Shown here piece by piece: positions 55,156 through 64,000 of a stretch of DNA of 64,000 nt. The DNA is from Gemmatimonas sp. (GTDB lineage Bacteria > Gemmatimonadota > Gemmatimonadetes > Gemmatimonadales > Gemmatimonadaceae). The position numbers were made by a program, and so were the translations under genes. The first letter of the stretch is position 1. Each line of letters begins with the position of its first letter. Where the stretch lies: NCBI GenBank assembly GCA_011390805.1, contig JAABRT010000004.1, forward strand, positions 1-64,000. Direction: 5' to 3'. The notes under the pieces were generated by a model. The model was not told the origin of the DNA. It was given only the letters and a program-made list of their open reading frames with translations, and made no database searches.

Positions 55156-56069
55156 GTGCCGTGCCGCTGCAGTTTGTCAACGTATCACGATGGTTTGGTG
55201 ACGTTGTTGCGGTGAACGACATCTCCACTGTTGTCACCGCCGGCATTACCGGCCTGCTCGGCCCCAACGGAGCTGGCAAGACCACGCTGCTGCAAATGGC
55301 GGCCGGACTGTTGCCACCGTCCGGGGGCACAGTGCGTGTCTTCGGTCACGATCCGTTTGGCGACGTCTCCACATATAAACATGTCGCGCTGGTGCCCGAA
55401 GCCGAAGCGGTGCCCGGCATGTTGTCGGCCCGCGCGTTTGTTGAAGCGCGCGCAGCCCTGCTGGGGCTGGTGAACGCGAGTGACGCCGTAGACCGCGCGC
55501 TCGCGCGGGTGCAGTTGCAGGATGCACAGCACCGTGCGTTGAGCGGTTTTTCAAAGGGCATGAAGCAGCGTGCAAAGCTTGCCGCTGCCCTGGTGCACGA
55601 GCCGCAACTGGTGCTGCTCGATGAACCGTTTAACGGACTCGATCCTCGTCAGCGCGGCCAGATGATGACGTTGCTTGAGGCGCAGGCCGCGTCAGGCACT
55701 GCGATTGTGTTCAGCTCGCACATTCTTGAAGAAGTGGAAGGCATTGCGTCCCGTGTGCTGGTCATGGTGGGTGGCCGTTTGGCGGCCAGTGGTGATCATC
55801 GAGAGCTGAGAAGGCTCATGACTGATCGCCCGCACACCATTCATTTGCGCTCGAGCAACAATCGCGCGCTGGCTGCCCTGTTGGCCACGCACCCTTCGGT
55901 GATTGCCTTGTCGCTCGATGATGCATTGCTCACGGTGCGCGTGACGGATCATGCGGCGTTGTCGCGCGCGCTTCCCGTGGCTGCGCAACGCGGCGCCATA
56001 TCGCTGTTTGAAGTAAGACCGGCCGACGAATCGCTTGAGCACGTGTTCTCGTATCTGGTGCAGCGATGA
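55152..56069 (+). CDS. ABC transporter ATP-binding protein
   Basis: LLGPNGAGKTTLLQMAAGLLPPSGG, GFSKGMKQRAKLAAALVHEPQLVLLDEPFNGLDPRQR; ATGA overlaps. Confidence 0.92.
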   Translation: MSAVPLQFVNVSRWFGDVVAVNDISTVVTAGITGLLGPNGAGKTTLLQMAAGLLPPSGGTVRVFGHDPFGDVSTYKHVALVPEAEAVPGMLSARAFVEARAALLGLVNASDAVDRALARVQLQDAQHRALSGFSKGMKQRAKLAAALVHEPQLVLLDEPFNGLDPRQRGQMMTLLEAQAASGTAIVFSSHILEEVEGIASRVLVMVGGRLAASGDHRELRRLMTDRPHTIHLRSSNNRALAALLATHPSVIALSLDDALLTVRVTDHAALSRALPVAAQRGAISLFEVRPADESLEHVFSYLVQR

Positions 56070-56830
56070 GCAGCGTGGCGCGTGTGCGCGCGATTGTTCA
56101 GCTCAGTATGGCACGCACCGTACGAACTGTTCCGGTGTCAATCGGTTTTCTGATTGCTGTGTTGCCGTTGGTGTTTGCTGCGGTGTTTCAAACGTCTTTC
56201 ACCGGTGACCAGGCAGCGCTGTCATCGTTTCTCACCGCGCGCTACGACAATCTCGTGATCACGCTGTTGTTACCGCTCGCGGCGCTGTTAACCGCAGCCG
56301 GCGCAACCAGTGCCGAGCGTGAAGACGGTACGCTGCTGTATCTGCTCACCACGACTACATCGCGTCCGTTGATCGTGCTGGTGCGCTGGGTGTTGGCCAC
56401 GCTGCTTACGAGTGCCCTGGTGCTGGCCTCGGTGATTGGTGCGGGGCTCATTGCCGGCAACGGTGCCGACAGTACGGGTGTCATGCGTGCATTCGCGCTG
56501 GGTAGCGTGGCCGGTGCGCTTGTTTATTCGGCGCTGTTCCTCGCGATGGCAATCTGGTTGCGACGTTCGTTGCTGGTAGGGTTGCTGTACGTGCTGGTGT
56601 GGGAAGGCACCATTGCCGGCAACTTTCCGGCGGTGCGGTTTTTGAGTGCCCGTCAGGTCACGCTGGGCATCACGCAGCTGTTCCTGCCTGAGGCAGAGCG
56701 CGGCGCGGCGTTGTATTCAACCGCGCCGGGCGGGAACGCATCATTGGTGTGGGCGGCGGTGGTGACGGTGGTTGCGCTGGGGCTGGCGGTTTGGCGGTTA
56801 CGGCGCATGCCTCTGGAGCGGGCGCGGTAG
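56066..56830 (+). CDS. ABC transporter permease
   Basis: Multi-TM, ATGA overlap with upstream ATPase, TSAEREDGTLLYLLTTTTSRPLIVLVRW. Confidence 0.82.
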   Translation: MSSVARVRAIVQLSMARTVRTVPVSIGFLIAVLPLVFAAVFQTSFTGDQAALSSFLTARYDNLVITLLLPLAALLTAAGATSAEREDGTLLYLLTTTTSRPLIVLVRWVLATLLTSALVLASVIGAGLIAGNGADSTGVMRAFALGSVAGALVYSALFLAMAIWLRRSLLVGLLYVLVWEGTIAGNFPAVRFLSARQVTLGITQLFLPEAERGAALYSTAPGGNASLVWAAVVTVVALGLAVWRLRRMPLERAR

Positions 56831-56950
56831 GCCGGTCTCACGCTCGGGAGCCGATGCCACGTGGGCGCGGTCGGCGCACGTGATCCCGAGCTGCGTGGTA
56901 CTGGCGGCTTGCCCGGTGGCGTTGGCTCGTCCATCTTGTACGCAGAGTGT

Positions 56951-57022
56951 GGCGCCGTAGCCAAGTGGTAAGGCCCGGGACTGCAAATCCTGTATTCGTC
57001 GGTTCGATTCCGACCGGCGCCT
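56951..57022 (+). tRNA. tRNA-Cys (anticodon GCA)
   Basis: Acceptor GGCGCCG/CGGCGCC, anticodon GCA at 56983-56985, T-loop GGTTCGATTCC, discriminator T; no encoded CCA. Confidence 0.93.
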
Positions 57023-57040
57023 CTTCAATAGACTGTCATC

Positions 57041-57069
57041 CAATGCCCGGCCACCTGTGCCGGGCATTG
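57041..57069 (+). terminator. hairpin after tRNA-Cys
   Basis: CAATGCCCGGC / GCCGGGCATTG. Confidence 0.65.
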
Positions 57070-57167
57070 GCGTTTCCGGTGCCTTCCAGCGCGTCAGTAC
57101 TGCGCCGATTGCTGCTCGACTCCGGAACCGCAGGCAATCCGAGTTCCGATGCGTGTCGATACGGTCG

Positions 57168-57758
57168 CTACGAGAGCAGCGACCAGGCAATCAGGCCCAC
57201 CGTGACCACGGTGAAAACTGATCCAATGAGTGCCATCAGGCCGTCTCCGGCAATCAGCGCCAGGCCGAACAGCATCAATACCAGACCACCAGCATTGGCG
57301 CTGAATGGCACGACTTCCATTAGCGGCATGATAAAGGCCAATAGCAGGCAGACGCCGGCTACCACGCGCACCGCGACCCCACTGGTGAGGGCTCGCAGCC
57401 GTGTTTGCGTGAGCCCGTCGGCCCAGCGTGCGGGCTTGCGCAGCCAGCGCAGTGGCTTGTCGAGTTTTGCTGTCTTGATCGAGCGATCAAGCATCCATTG
57501 CGGAAGCCAGATGTGGTCCCGGCCAAACACGATCTGTCCCGCTACCAGCGCGACGAATATGCCCATCACCGTGGCCATGCCGGGAATATCCCCGAGGATA
57601 GGAGCGAGAACGATCAGTCCGGCAACGATGAGCAGTGGCCCAAAGGAGCGCCGTCCTATGGCGTCGAGGACCTCGTCGAGGCTGATCGATGATTCGTTCT
57701 CGCGTACCTCGTCGATCTGGTCGAGCAGTTGTTCGATACTGCTGGCGCGGCCTGACAT
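57168..57758 (-). CDS. ExoD family exopolysaccharide synthesis protein
   Basis: SISLDEVLDAIGRRSFGPLLIVAGLIVLAPILGDIPGMATVMGIFVALVAGQIVFGRDHIWLPQWMLDRSI. Confidence 0.88.
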   Translation of the reverse strand: MSGRASSIEQLLDQIDEVRENESSISLDEVLDAIGRRSFGPLLIVAGLIVLAPILGDIPGMATVMGIFVALVAGQIVFGRDHIWLPQWMLDRSIKTAKLDKPLRWLRKPARWADGLTQTRLRALTSGVAVRVVAGVCLLLAFIMPLMEVVPFSANAGGLVLMLFGLALIAGDGLMALIGSVFTVVTVGLIAWSLLS

Positions 57759-57876
57759 CCAGAACTCCTGATGACGAGGATCGCGGCTGCGCAAGGAACT
57801 GCACAGCTGCGGGCGACCCACGCTTCTACACGCCGCCGCACATCAGGGTTACATCAAATGCGCCTGCAGCCTGCAC

Positions 57877-58893
57877 TCACCGTCGGCCGCAGCGCCTCAC
57901 TGTCATTCCCGCAAGTCCAAGTCCCAACAGTGTCCACGTGGCGGGCTCCGGTACGGAGGGAGGCAGCTCGGCCGGTGCGAAGGTTTCCGTTTGCACGGCT
58001 GGACTCGCGACGTCGGGCTCGCTGAATGACAGCCGAACGGTGTTGCGCGCGTCCACAAACCCGCCGAAACCGGAAACAGTGGTTACCCAGCCGCCCACAA
58101 AAATTTGTTGCCCCGGGGTGAGTCCGCTCACGGTGAGTGTGCCAGAGGTCAAACCGCCGGTAGCACCGAAATTGTCGAAGGTGGCGTCGCCGAGCCGACG
58201 TACACCGGGCCAGTTCAAGCTGCTGCCGCCAGAGAAGCAGATAGCGCCGGAATCTTCGTTCGCGGCAAACGCACTGCAGTTGCCAAAACCGAGCTGGTCG
58301 TAGTCCGCTTCCCAGACGAACATGCCGGTGATCACGAGTCCTTGGGGATCCATGTCGTCACGCTCATCTGCTCCCGGATTATCGATATTGAAAAACGACG
58401 GGACGCCAGCCGAGGTGAACGACAGCTCGCTGTTGAGCGTGAGCGACGTGACGCCGTCACCGACCGTGTAGCGATGCACACCGGCAAACCAGTTTTGCAC
58501 GCGAGTTGTCGGCTCGGTGAACGAGTACACGCTGAGCGCCGGCAGAAACGAAGTGCCGCTACCGCTGAAGCCGGCGCGTCCCCCCGATGATGTGGCCCCG
58601 TTGGTGACCAGCTGCGTGCCCGTGTCGCCCCCGGGAAGGTCGCTATCGGTGAAGACGCGCCCGCCACCGCCGGTAAAGCGATCCTGGCATCGGAAGTCCG
58701 TGCATCCTGTGCGCACATCGTGTCGATAGAAAAACGCAAAGTCGTTCGCTATCGGCCCAACGGGTGCAACGGGCCCCGGAGGAGTAGGGGGATCACCCGA
58801 CTCGTGAGACTGCGCTTCAGCCAGCAACGGGGTGAAAAGCAACGCCGTGGCGAAGACGGCTGTCGTGCGCATGGCGCGCGGAGTGAGTCGCAT
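57877..58893 (-). CDS. PEP-CTERM sorting domain exported protein
   Basis: N-terminal signal; C-terminus VPEPATWTLLGLGLAGMTVRRCGRR. Confidence 0.88.
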   Translation of the reverse strand: MRLTPRAMRTTAVFATALLFTPLLAEAQSHESGDPPTPPGPVAPVGPIANDFAFFYRHDVRTGCTDFRCQDRFTGGGGRVFTDSDLPGGDTGTQLVTNGATSSGGRAGFSGSGTSFLPALSVYSFTEPTTRVQNWFAGVHRYTVGDGVTSLTLNSELSFTSAGVPSFFNIDNPGADERDDMDPQGLVITGMFVWEADYDQLGFGNCSAFAANEDSGAICFSGGSSLNWPGVRRLGDATFDNFGATGGLTSGTLTVSGLTPGQQIFVGGWVTTVSGFGGFVDARNTVRLSFSEPDVASPAVQTETFAPAELPPSVPEPATWTLLGLGLAGMTVRRCGRR

Positions 58894-59000
58894 GGCTCTG
58901 TCTCCGATCTGATGTGAGTGCTCAGCGAGTGCGTACTTCGAAGAACCTGCGTTTTTGCGCGCTGATCGGCAACTCACCCCGTGCATTATTTGCGCAACAG

Positions 59001-61772
59001 CTATTTCGGCACGCGCTCAAACCGCCAGCTCCAGGATGACGTACTGCCATTCTTGGTTTGTGTGTAGGAGCCTTGAAGAACGCTGCGCTCGCCGGTGGAT
59101 TGCACTTGCGGGCTCGCCTGAAAATCATGGGCCTGAAAAAAGATTGGCGGCCCGGAAAATACATACTCTGGAGGATCGGGTGTCCCGGCAGTAGCACAGA
59201 GTTTGTTGGTGAGACGGCGCGGTGCGATGATCGCAGCCTGGCCGTAGTACCATCGCGCTGCAGCACCGCCGTTGGGTACCTGCTCGCCGGACTTGCTCAC
59301 AATGAGGAAACTGGTGTTGAACGCACCGGCTGCCAGATTTTCGGTGAGCACCGGTCCCGCCCAGCTCGCGCACGGCACTTCATTCCAGTAGGACAGCGTG
59401 CCCGAGACCACGCGATATATGCGCCATCCGTCAGCGGTTACGAACGTCGGATCAAACTCCCACCGCACATTGGTTGCTTCGAAACGTATGACTCCACGGT
59501 CGGCCCCTTGCGGTGAAACGTGCTGTCCGCTCACTGATCCGATCCACACGCCAGGCGGTTCAATCACCTCTGCCGTGTCTGCCGCCAATGCCGCCGTATC
59601 CGATGAACTGCGCAGCGTCGCTATCACTGTGTAGTCGCCCGATTCGCCATACATGTGTGTGGCCGATGTGAGCCCCGGGATTTCATCGCTCGTGCCGTCA
59701 CCCCAATCCCAATGCATCACAAAACCGTCCTCGGGGGGGGGAGCCAGTATTGCCTTCATTTCAACCGACGCATCGTCGTTGATTTCGACCGTGTCCTTCT
59801 CGAGCGCAAAGCTGCCGCGTGTGACGCTGAAGCGCAGCGGTAGAACCTGACGGCCGGTGACGTTGTCGATCACCACGCCTTCTACCGTAACCGTCTCCCC
59901 TTCGGCGGCGCCTTGCACGCCCGGCAGACTCTCGATAGCCACAGACTCGGTTGCCGGAACGCTGAGCGCTTCAGTACCGCCGCCGGGTGCGTAAAAACTC
60001 AACATCACGCGGGCAAGTTCACTGCCTGCAAGCTTGAAGCTGGCGACTGTATCGAACACAACAACTGGACCGCTCACTGAGGAATACGTGCTGGCGGCAA
60101 GGCGACGCGCCATGAGCTCCAGGGGCGACGAGTTCGTCTCGCGCCACAGCGCGTTGTTGAGCGACTGCCGTTGCTCTCCCTCGGCCCGCATCGCCTGCTC
60201 CAGTCTGGCAAGCATTGTACGGGCGGCGCTGACATCCATGAGCGCGCTCGGCACTGCGAGAATCTCATCGCGCACCGTTTCTGACGCATCGCTTGCCAGC
60301 GCCTTGCTCTGCACAGCGTCAAAGCCGTTTGCGCCGAGCGTGAGTTTGAAGAACGACGCAGCGGAGCTGGCGGCCGGATTCAGAAAGTTGAAGTTGCCCT
60401 CGGCGTCGGTGCTTGTGGCTACGCCCCACGCCTGTTGCCCGCGATCGTCAATGTCTGCGCCCTGTGACAATTTGAGAAACAGCTGAGGGCGACCGGTGAG
60501 CGCCATTGCGGCTGCAATGTTGGTGGCGTTGAGCTTGTCGCGCAGCGCCTTGGGCGGTGGGGCCGTCTGTGCAGCCATTCCCGATGAAGACACGACGATT
60601 GGCCGCATGTTTCGGATGGCGTTCAATGCAATTTCGTGTTGCTTCTGCAGACGCGACGTGATGATCACCGTGGCCAGCGGCGCGGTGTCCGCGTAAAACC
60701 ACGCCGAGCGGCGTCGCACCAGCGATTGCAGATCAAAATCGCGCTCCACTGCGGCGAGCAGCAGTGCCGGAATGGCGCTGCCGTGTCCACGGGGAAAGAG
60801 CGCCGAGCCATCTTCCGGTACCGGCCAGGCGTGACGCGCTGCATTGAGTGTTGACGAAACGGAGCGAAGTGCTTCAGGTGATAGTTCCACGCGATAGAGC
60901 ACAGAAGGATCAGGAGACTGCTGCCACGAAAATCCTGCCGGTGATGCTGCGATTCGTCCAGCCGAAGCGTCTGAGCGGAACAGGCGCGCATCGAGATGTT
61001 GCGTGATCACGGTGACTGATGTCGAGTCACGATCAATGAGAGGCAGCAAGTCAAAGTCACCGGTGCCCGGATTCACAAGTGCAATCACGACCACGTTGTC
61101 AGGCTGCGCGGACACCGGCACGCGCATCGTGAGCATCTGTCCGCCGCGCGTTCGTCCAGCTACGCCTTCGATTGCCAGACCCGGTCCAATCACAGTTGCG
61201 CCGCGCGGGAAGGAGCGCGCCGGTGCGCTATCGGTGGACACGCGCCAGGTCGTGGTGCCGTCAAAGGAACCCGATGGAATGTTAAGAGCGAGTCCCTCGA
61301 AGGGGTGTCCCGGAATATCGAGTGTGATGGTGCCGCCGGTGGCGGGCACGGTCTGCTCGATTTCCTGCGGAATCGGCGGCACGAACACCGGGGCGCTGCC
61401 TTCGATGGATCCCACGGCTGCGATCACCTGCGTGGACCCGGGCGCGATGGCGGTGATGATGGCCGTATTGCCGGAACCGCTCACTGTGGCGATAGCGGAG
61501 TTGGCGCTGCGCCAGGTGACCGTGCCGGTTGCTCCTGCAGGTTCAAGTGTCGCTACAACGGTATCAACGTCGGTAATCGACCCGAACGCGACGGTGCTCG
61601 GCGTGAGTGCAATGCCGGTGACCGCAGGGGGCGGCGCCGGTGCTGGTGGTGGCGCCGGCGGTGGTGGCGTGGGCGGCGCCACCGGAGGTGTATCGCTGCC
61701 GCCACCGCAGGCCAGTAACAGGCTGGCGCCGCATGCGCTGAGCAGGAGTCGGAGATGGGAAAGTTGCGTCAT
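59001..61772 (-). CDS. large Ig-like (BIG2)/PKD domain surface lipoprotein
   Basis: Lipobox LLLSACGASLLLACGGG; Pro-rich linker; BIG2-like VTGIALTPSTVAFGSITDVDTVVATLEPAGATGTVTWRSANSAIATVSG; PKD-like HWDWGDGTSDEIPGLTSATHMYGESGDYTV. Confidence 0.8.
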   Translation of the reverse strand: MTQLSHLRLLLSACGASLLLACGGGSDTPPVAPPTPPPPAPPPAPAPPPAVTGIALTPSTVAFGSITDVDTVVATLEPAGATGTVTWRSANSAIATVSGSGNTAIITAIAPGSTQVIAAVGSIEGSAPVFVPPIPQEIEQTVPATGGTITLDIPGHPFEGLALNIPSGSFDGTTTWRVSTDSAPARSFPRGATVIGPGLAIEGVAGRTRGGQMLTMRVPVSAQPDNVVVIALVNPGTGDFDLLPLIDRDSTSVTVITQHLDARLFRSDASAGRIAASPAGFSWQQSPDPSVLYRVELSPEALRSVSSTLNAARHAWPVPEDGSALFPRGHGSAIPALLLAAVERDFDLQSLVRRRSAWFYADTAPLATVIITSRLQKQHEIALNAIRNMRPIVVSSSGMAAQTAPPPKALRDKLNATNIAAAMALTGRPQLFLKLSQGADIDDRGQQAWGVATSTDAEGNFNFLNPAASSAASFFKLTLGANGFDAVQSKALASDASETVRDEILAVPSALMDVSAARTMLARLEQAMRAEGEQRQSLNNALWRETNSSPLELMARRLAASTYSSVSGPVVVFDTVASFKLAGSELARVMLSFYAPGGGTEALSVPATESVAIESLPGVQGAAEGETVTVEGVVIDNVTGRQVLPLRFSVTRGSFALEKDTVEINDDASVEMKAILAPPPEDGFVMHWDWGDGTSDEIPGLTSATHMYGESGDYTVIATLRSSSDTAALAADTAEVIEPPGVWIGSVSGQHVSPQGADRGVIRFEATNVRWEFDPTFVTADGWRIYRVVSGTLSYWNEVPCASWAGPVLTENLAAGAFNTSFLIVSKSGEQVPNGGAAARWYYGQAAIIAPRRLTNKLCATAGTPDPPEYVFSGPPIFFQAHDFQASPQVQSTGERSVLQGSYTQTKNGSTSSWSWRFERVPK

Positions 61773-61826
61773 GCGTATGACGCGGGAAACGAGGGCGTGC
61801 AGGGCTCACCCCCCGACTCCGCTGGT

Positions 61827-62222
61827 TCACGCCACGGCCGTTGCCTCCAGCTCAATCATGAGCTCCGGTTCAAATAGCCGGGCCACGCCCAGCAGTGTAC
61901 ACGAGGGCTTGCACCCATCTTCGGCGTAGATGGGCACAAGTTGTTCGATGGCCGCCATGAAGGCGTCTACATCGGTGGTGTACATGTTGAGCCGTACAAT
62001 GTTTGTCGGTGCCATGTCCGACGCGGCAAGCGCATCCTTGAGATTTGACCACGCGAGCTTGAACTGGGCCACAATGTCTCCCGCGTGCATGGGAGTGCCG
62101 TCGGCCGCGTTAGCCGTTTGGCCGGACAGGTATAACACGCGTTGCCCACCGGTGACCTCAATGCCGTGATTGATGTTGAAGCCCTGCAGCCAATCGGTGG
62201 GGTTGATCTCTCGTTTTTGCAC
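61827..62222 (-). CDS. RidA/YjgF family protein
   Basis: RVLYLSGQTANAADGTPMHAGDIVAQFKLAWSNLKDALAASDMAPTNIVRLNMYTTDVDAF. Confidence 0.85.
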   Translation of the reverse strand: MQKREINPTDWLQGFNINHGIEVTGGQRVLYLSGQTANAADGTPMHAGDIVAQFKLAWSNLKDALAASDMAPTNIVRLNMYTTDVDAFMAAIEQLVPIYAEDGCKPSCTLLGVARLFEPELMIELEATAVA

Positions 62223-62373
62223 GCCGCGCCTCGCATGTACGTGGGGATGAACTACACAACGATGATGTCGCGACCAGCTTGCGTTGTGACGGTCACTCCG
62301 TCAAGCCGCGGCAGTTGGCCTGAGCAGTGCTCTGTTGCGCAAAACGCGCCGTGGCAGCAACCTTCAACGCATC

Positions 62374-63471
62374 ATGCCTCGCTTCAGACGGTTAGTACTT
62401 GCGCTGATCGCATCGGTTTGGGCGTCGCTGGTATCGGCCCAGCAACCTGAGCGCATCCCCGACGCGGTGTCGTGCGCGCAGTGCGCAATCTCCTTGTCCG
62501 CGCAAACGTTTCTGCGCGTGCCAGGCGCTCACGCACTCACCGGCGCGCCGTATCGCCTGCGGGTAGATGCGCAATCTCGCATCTGGATGCTCGAGGGCAA
62601 CTCGATCTTGGTGTTTGACCGAACCGGGCGGTTTCGGCAGGCGATTGGTCGACGTGGACGGGGACCGGGCGAGTATGAGAGCACCAGCGACGTGCTGAGT
62701 CTGCCCGGTGATTCCATGCTCATACTCGACCCGCTCAGCGCGCGTGCGTCGGTGCTTTCACCTGAACTCAAGTATGTGCGCAGCATGTCCTACCCATTCA
62801 TGTTCGGTCGTGGCGTGGTACTTCGATGGCCCGACAGCGTATTGGTGAGTGGCAGAACGTCTGGTCCACGTGCATCTGTAGAGCCGCTCTACCTGATGAA
62901 CTTTGCGCAGCCGAGCGTGCGCGCAACCAGAAACTTCGGTTCAGTGGGCGGCGTGCTCAGGCCGGGCTATTCGCGCGACATCACACAACACATCAATCGC
63001 AACGCGCGCGGCGAAGTGATCACGGTTGACCACGCCGCTTACGACATCACAATCTGGAGCAAGCTCGGCGCGGACCGCAAACAGCTGCAGCGCCGGCCAT
63101 CGTGGTTTGCAGCACCGTCAACACAAGGAATAGGTCCCAACTCGCCGCCACCTCCAGCCATCAGCGGAACATGGGTGGATGCGTCCGGACTGTTGTGGGT
63201 AGCGACCAGCGTGCCCGCACCAGGATGGAAATCAGCGTGGAGTGGAATGGCGCTCACAGGAGGTGAGATCAAGGTCAGCTCCATCGCAGTCGAACTGCTT
63301 TACGACACCGTACTTGAAGTCATCGACCCCGTGAAAGCGCGCGTGGTCGCTCGTGCGCAATTGAACGGTTGGATTCTTGACGTATTGCCGGGCACACGAC
63401 TTGTGAAGTACAGCGTGGATATCACGGGTGAGCCACGGGTGGGAATCATCGATGCGAAGTTGGTGCGGTGA
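62374..63471 (+). CDS. 6-bladed beta-propeller-like secreted protein
   Basis: Signal peptide MPRFRRLVLALIASVWASLVSAQ; ILVFDRTGRFRQAIGRRGRGPGEYES propeller motif. Confidence 0.7.
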   Translation: MPRFRRLVLALIASVWASLVSAQQPERIPDAVSCAQCAISLSAQTFLRVPGAHALTGAPYRLRVDAQSRIWMLEGNSILVFDRTGRFRQAIGRRGRGPGEYESTSDVLSLPGDSMLILDPLSARASVLSPELKYVRSMSYPFMFGRGVVLRWPDSVLVSGRTSGPRASVEPLYLMNFAQPSVRATRNFGSVGGVLRPGYSRDITQHINRNARGEVITVDHAAYDITIWSKLGADRKQLQRRPSWFAAPSTQGIGPNSPPPPAISGTWVDASGLLWVATSVPAPGWKSAWSGMALTGGEIKVSSIAVELLYDTVLEVIDPVKARVVARAQLNGWILDVLPGTRLVKYSVDITGEPRVGIIDAKLVR

Positions 63472-63478
63472 CTTGTTT

Positions 63479-64000
63479 TCAGTACGTTTCCAGTGCGGCC
63501 ACCGAAACGCCAAGCGTCTTGGCAATGATTGATAAGGTCGAGTTATGCGGCCGTGAGACCTCGTTCCGCTCTATTCGGGCGATTGCTTTTGCCGTGAGAC
63601 CGTCAAAGTCCTCACGCGAAAGCCCGCGCTGCAGCCGCAGGCGCCTGATGGAGGCGCCCAGCGAGTTGTCTTTCTCCAACGCTCGCTTTTTTGCACTGCG
63701 ACGGTAGGTCGCGTCGAATTCGTAAAGAATCGAATCTGCTGATGCTTCAAACTCTCCGAGTCGAACCGTCTGTCCATAGTCAGTGACTTCCAACGCACGT
63801 ACATTCACTTTGGCTTTCGAGTTCTGATTTGCGAACCACGCCCTTGGAACAACAAGTGGTTCGACGTTGCCACGATAGAGAAGTACCGCGTCGCCTGTTT
63901 GGTCGTATGCACCACCAATGAACAGCTCCTCTCTGTTGGGCGATACTAGGACCTCTGCGAGCTCTTCGTTAGGGAGAAGTTTCAGACTGTCGGAGGCGGT
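63479..64000 (-). CDS. C-terminal HTH (XRE-like) protein with DUF2442-like segment, 5' end beyond window
   Basis: Frame stays open from 63808 to window end (TASDSLKLLPNEELAEVLVSPNREELFIGGAYDQTGDAVLLYRGN...); LGASIRRLRLQRGLSREDFDGLTAKAIARIERNEVSRPHNSTLSIIAKTLGVSV. Confidence 0.75.
   Translation of the reverse strand, partial: TASDSLKLLPNEELAEVLVSPNREELFIGGAYDQTGDAVLLYRGNVEPLVVPRAWFANQNSKAKVNVRALEVTDYGQTVRLGEFEASADSILYEFDATYRRSAKKRALEKDNSLGASIRRLRLQRGLSREDFDGLTAKAIARIERNEVSRPHNSTLSIIAKTLGVSVAALETY

Overview
High-GC bacterial chromosomal window. Gene content (S9 and tricorn-type peptidases, TonB-dependent carboxypeptidase-like receptor, DUF2723, PEP-CTERM protein, type III glutamine synthetase) suggests Gemmatimonadota; this is an inference, with no marker gene to prove it. 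About 45 protein genes, one tRNA-Cys and several strong terminator-like hairpins are supportable. No CRISPR array, prophage, IS element or rRNA was seen. Most genes are ordinary housekeeping or secreted-enzyme genes, with many peptidases (M20, two S9, TldD/TldE, M19, tricorn S41, an M14-like protein). Best candidates for a second look: (1) one ORF joining a CcmH-like domain to a PCuAC copper-chaperone domain, next to CopD, with an 8-bp-arm palindrome over its 5' end; (2) an M14 carboxypeptidase-like lipoprotein that appears to have lost its zinc and catalytic residues, overlapping the end of a tricorn protease gene; (3) a G9/C9 homopolymer inside a large Ig/PKD surface lipoprotein gene (possible phase variation); (4) a 12-bp tandem repeat between divergent lipoprotein and copD genes; (5) a thiO-thiS-thiG operon whose last gene looks more like TenI than ThiE; (6) a Tat-signal TldD paired with a signal-less TldE. 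I did not identify a clearly new multi-gene defence or mobile system. All family calls come from reading motifs by eye; no searches were run.
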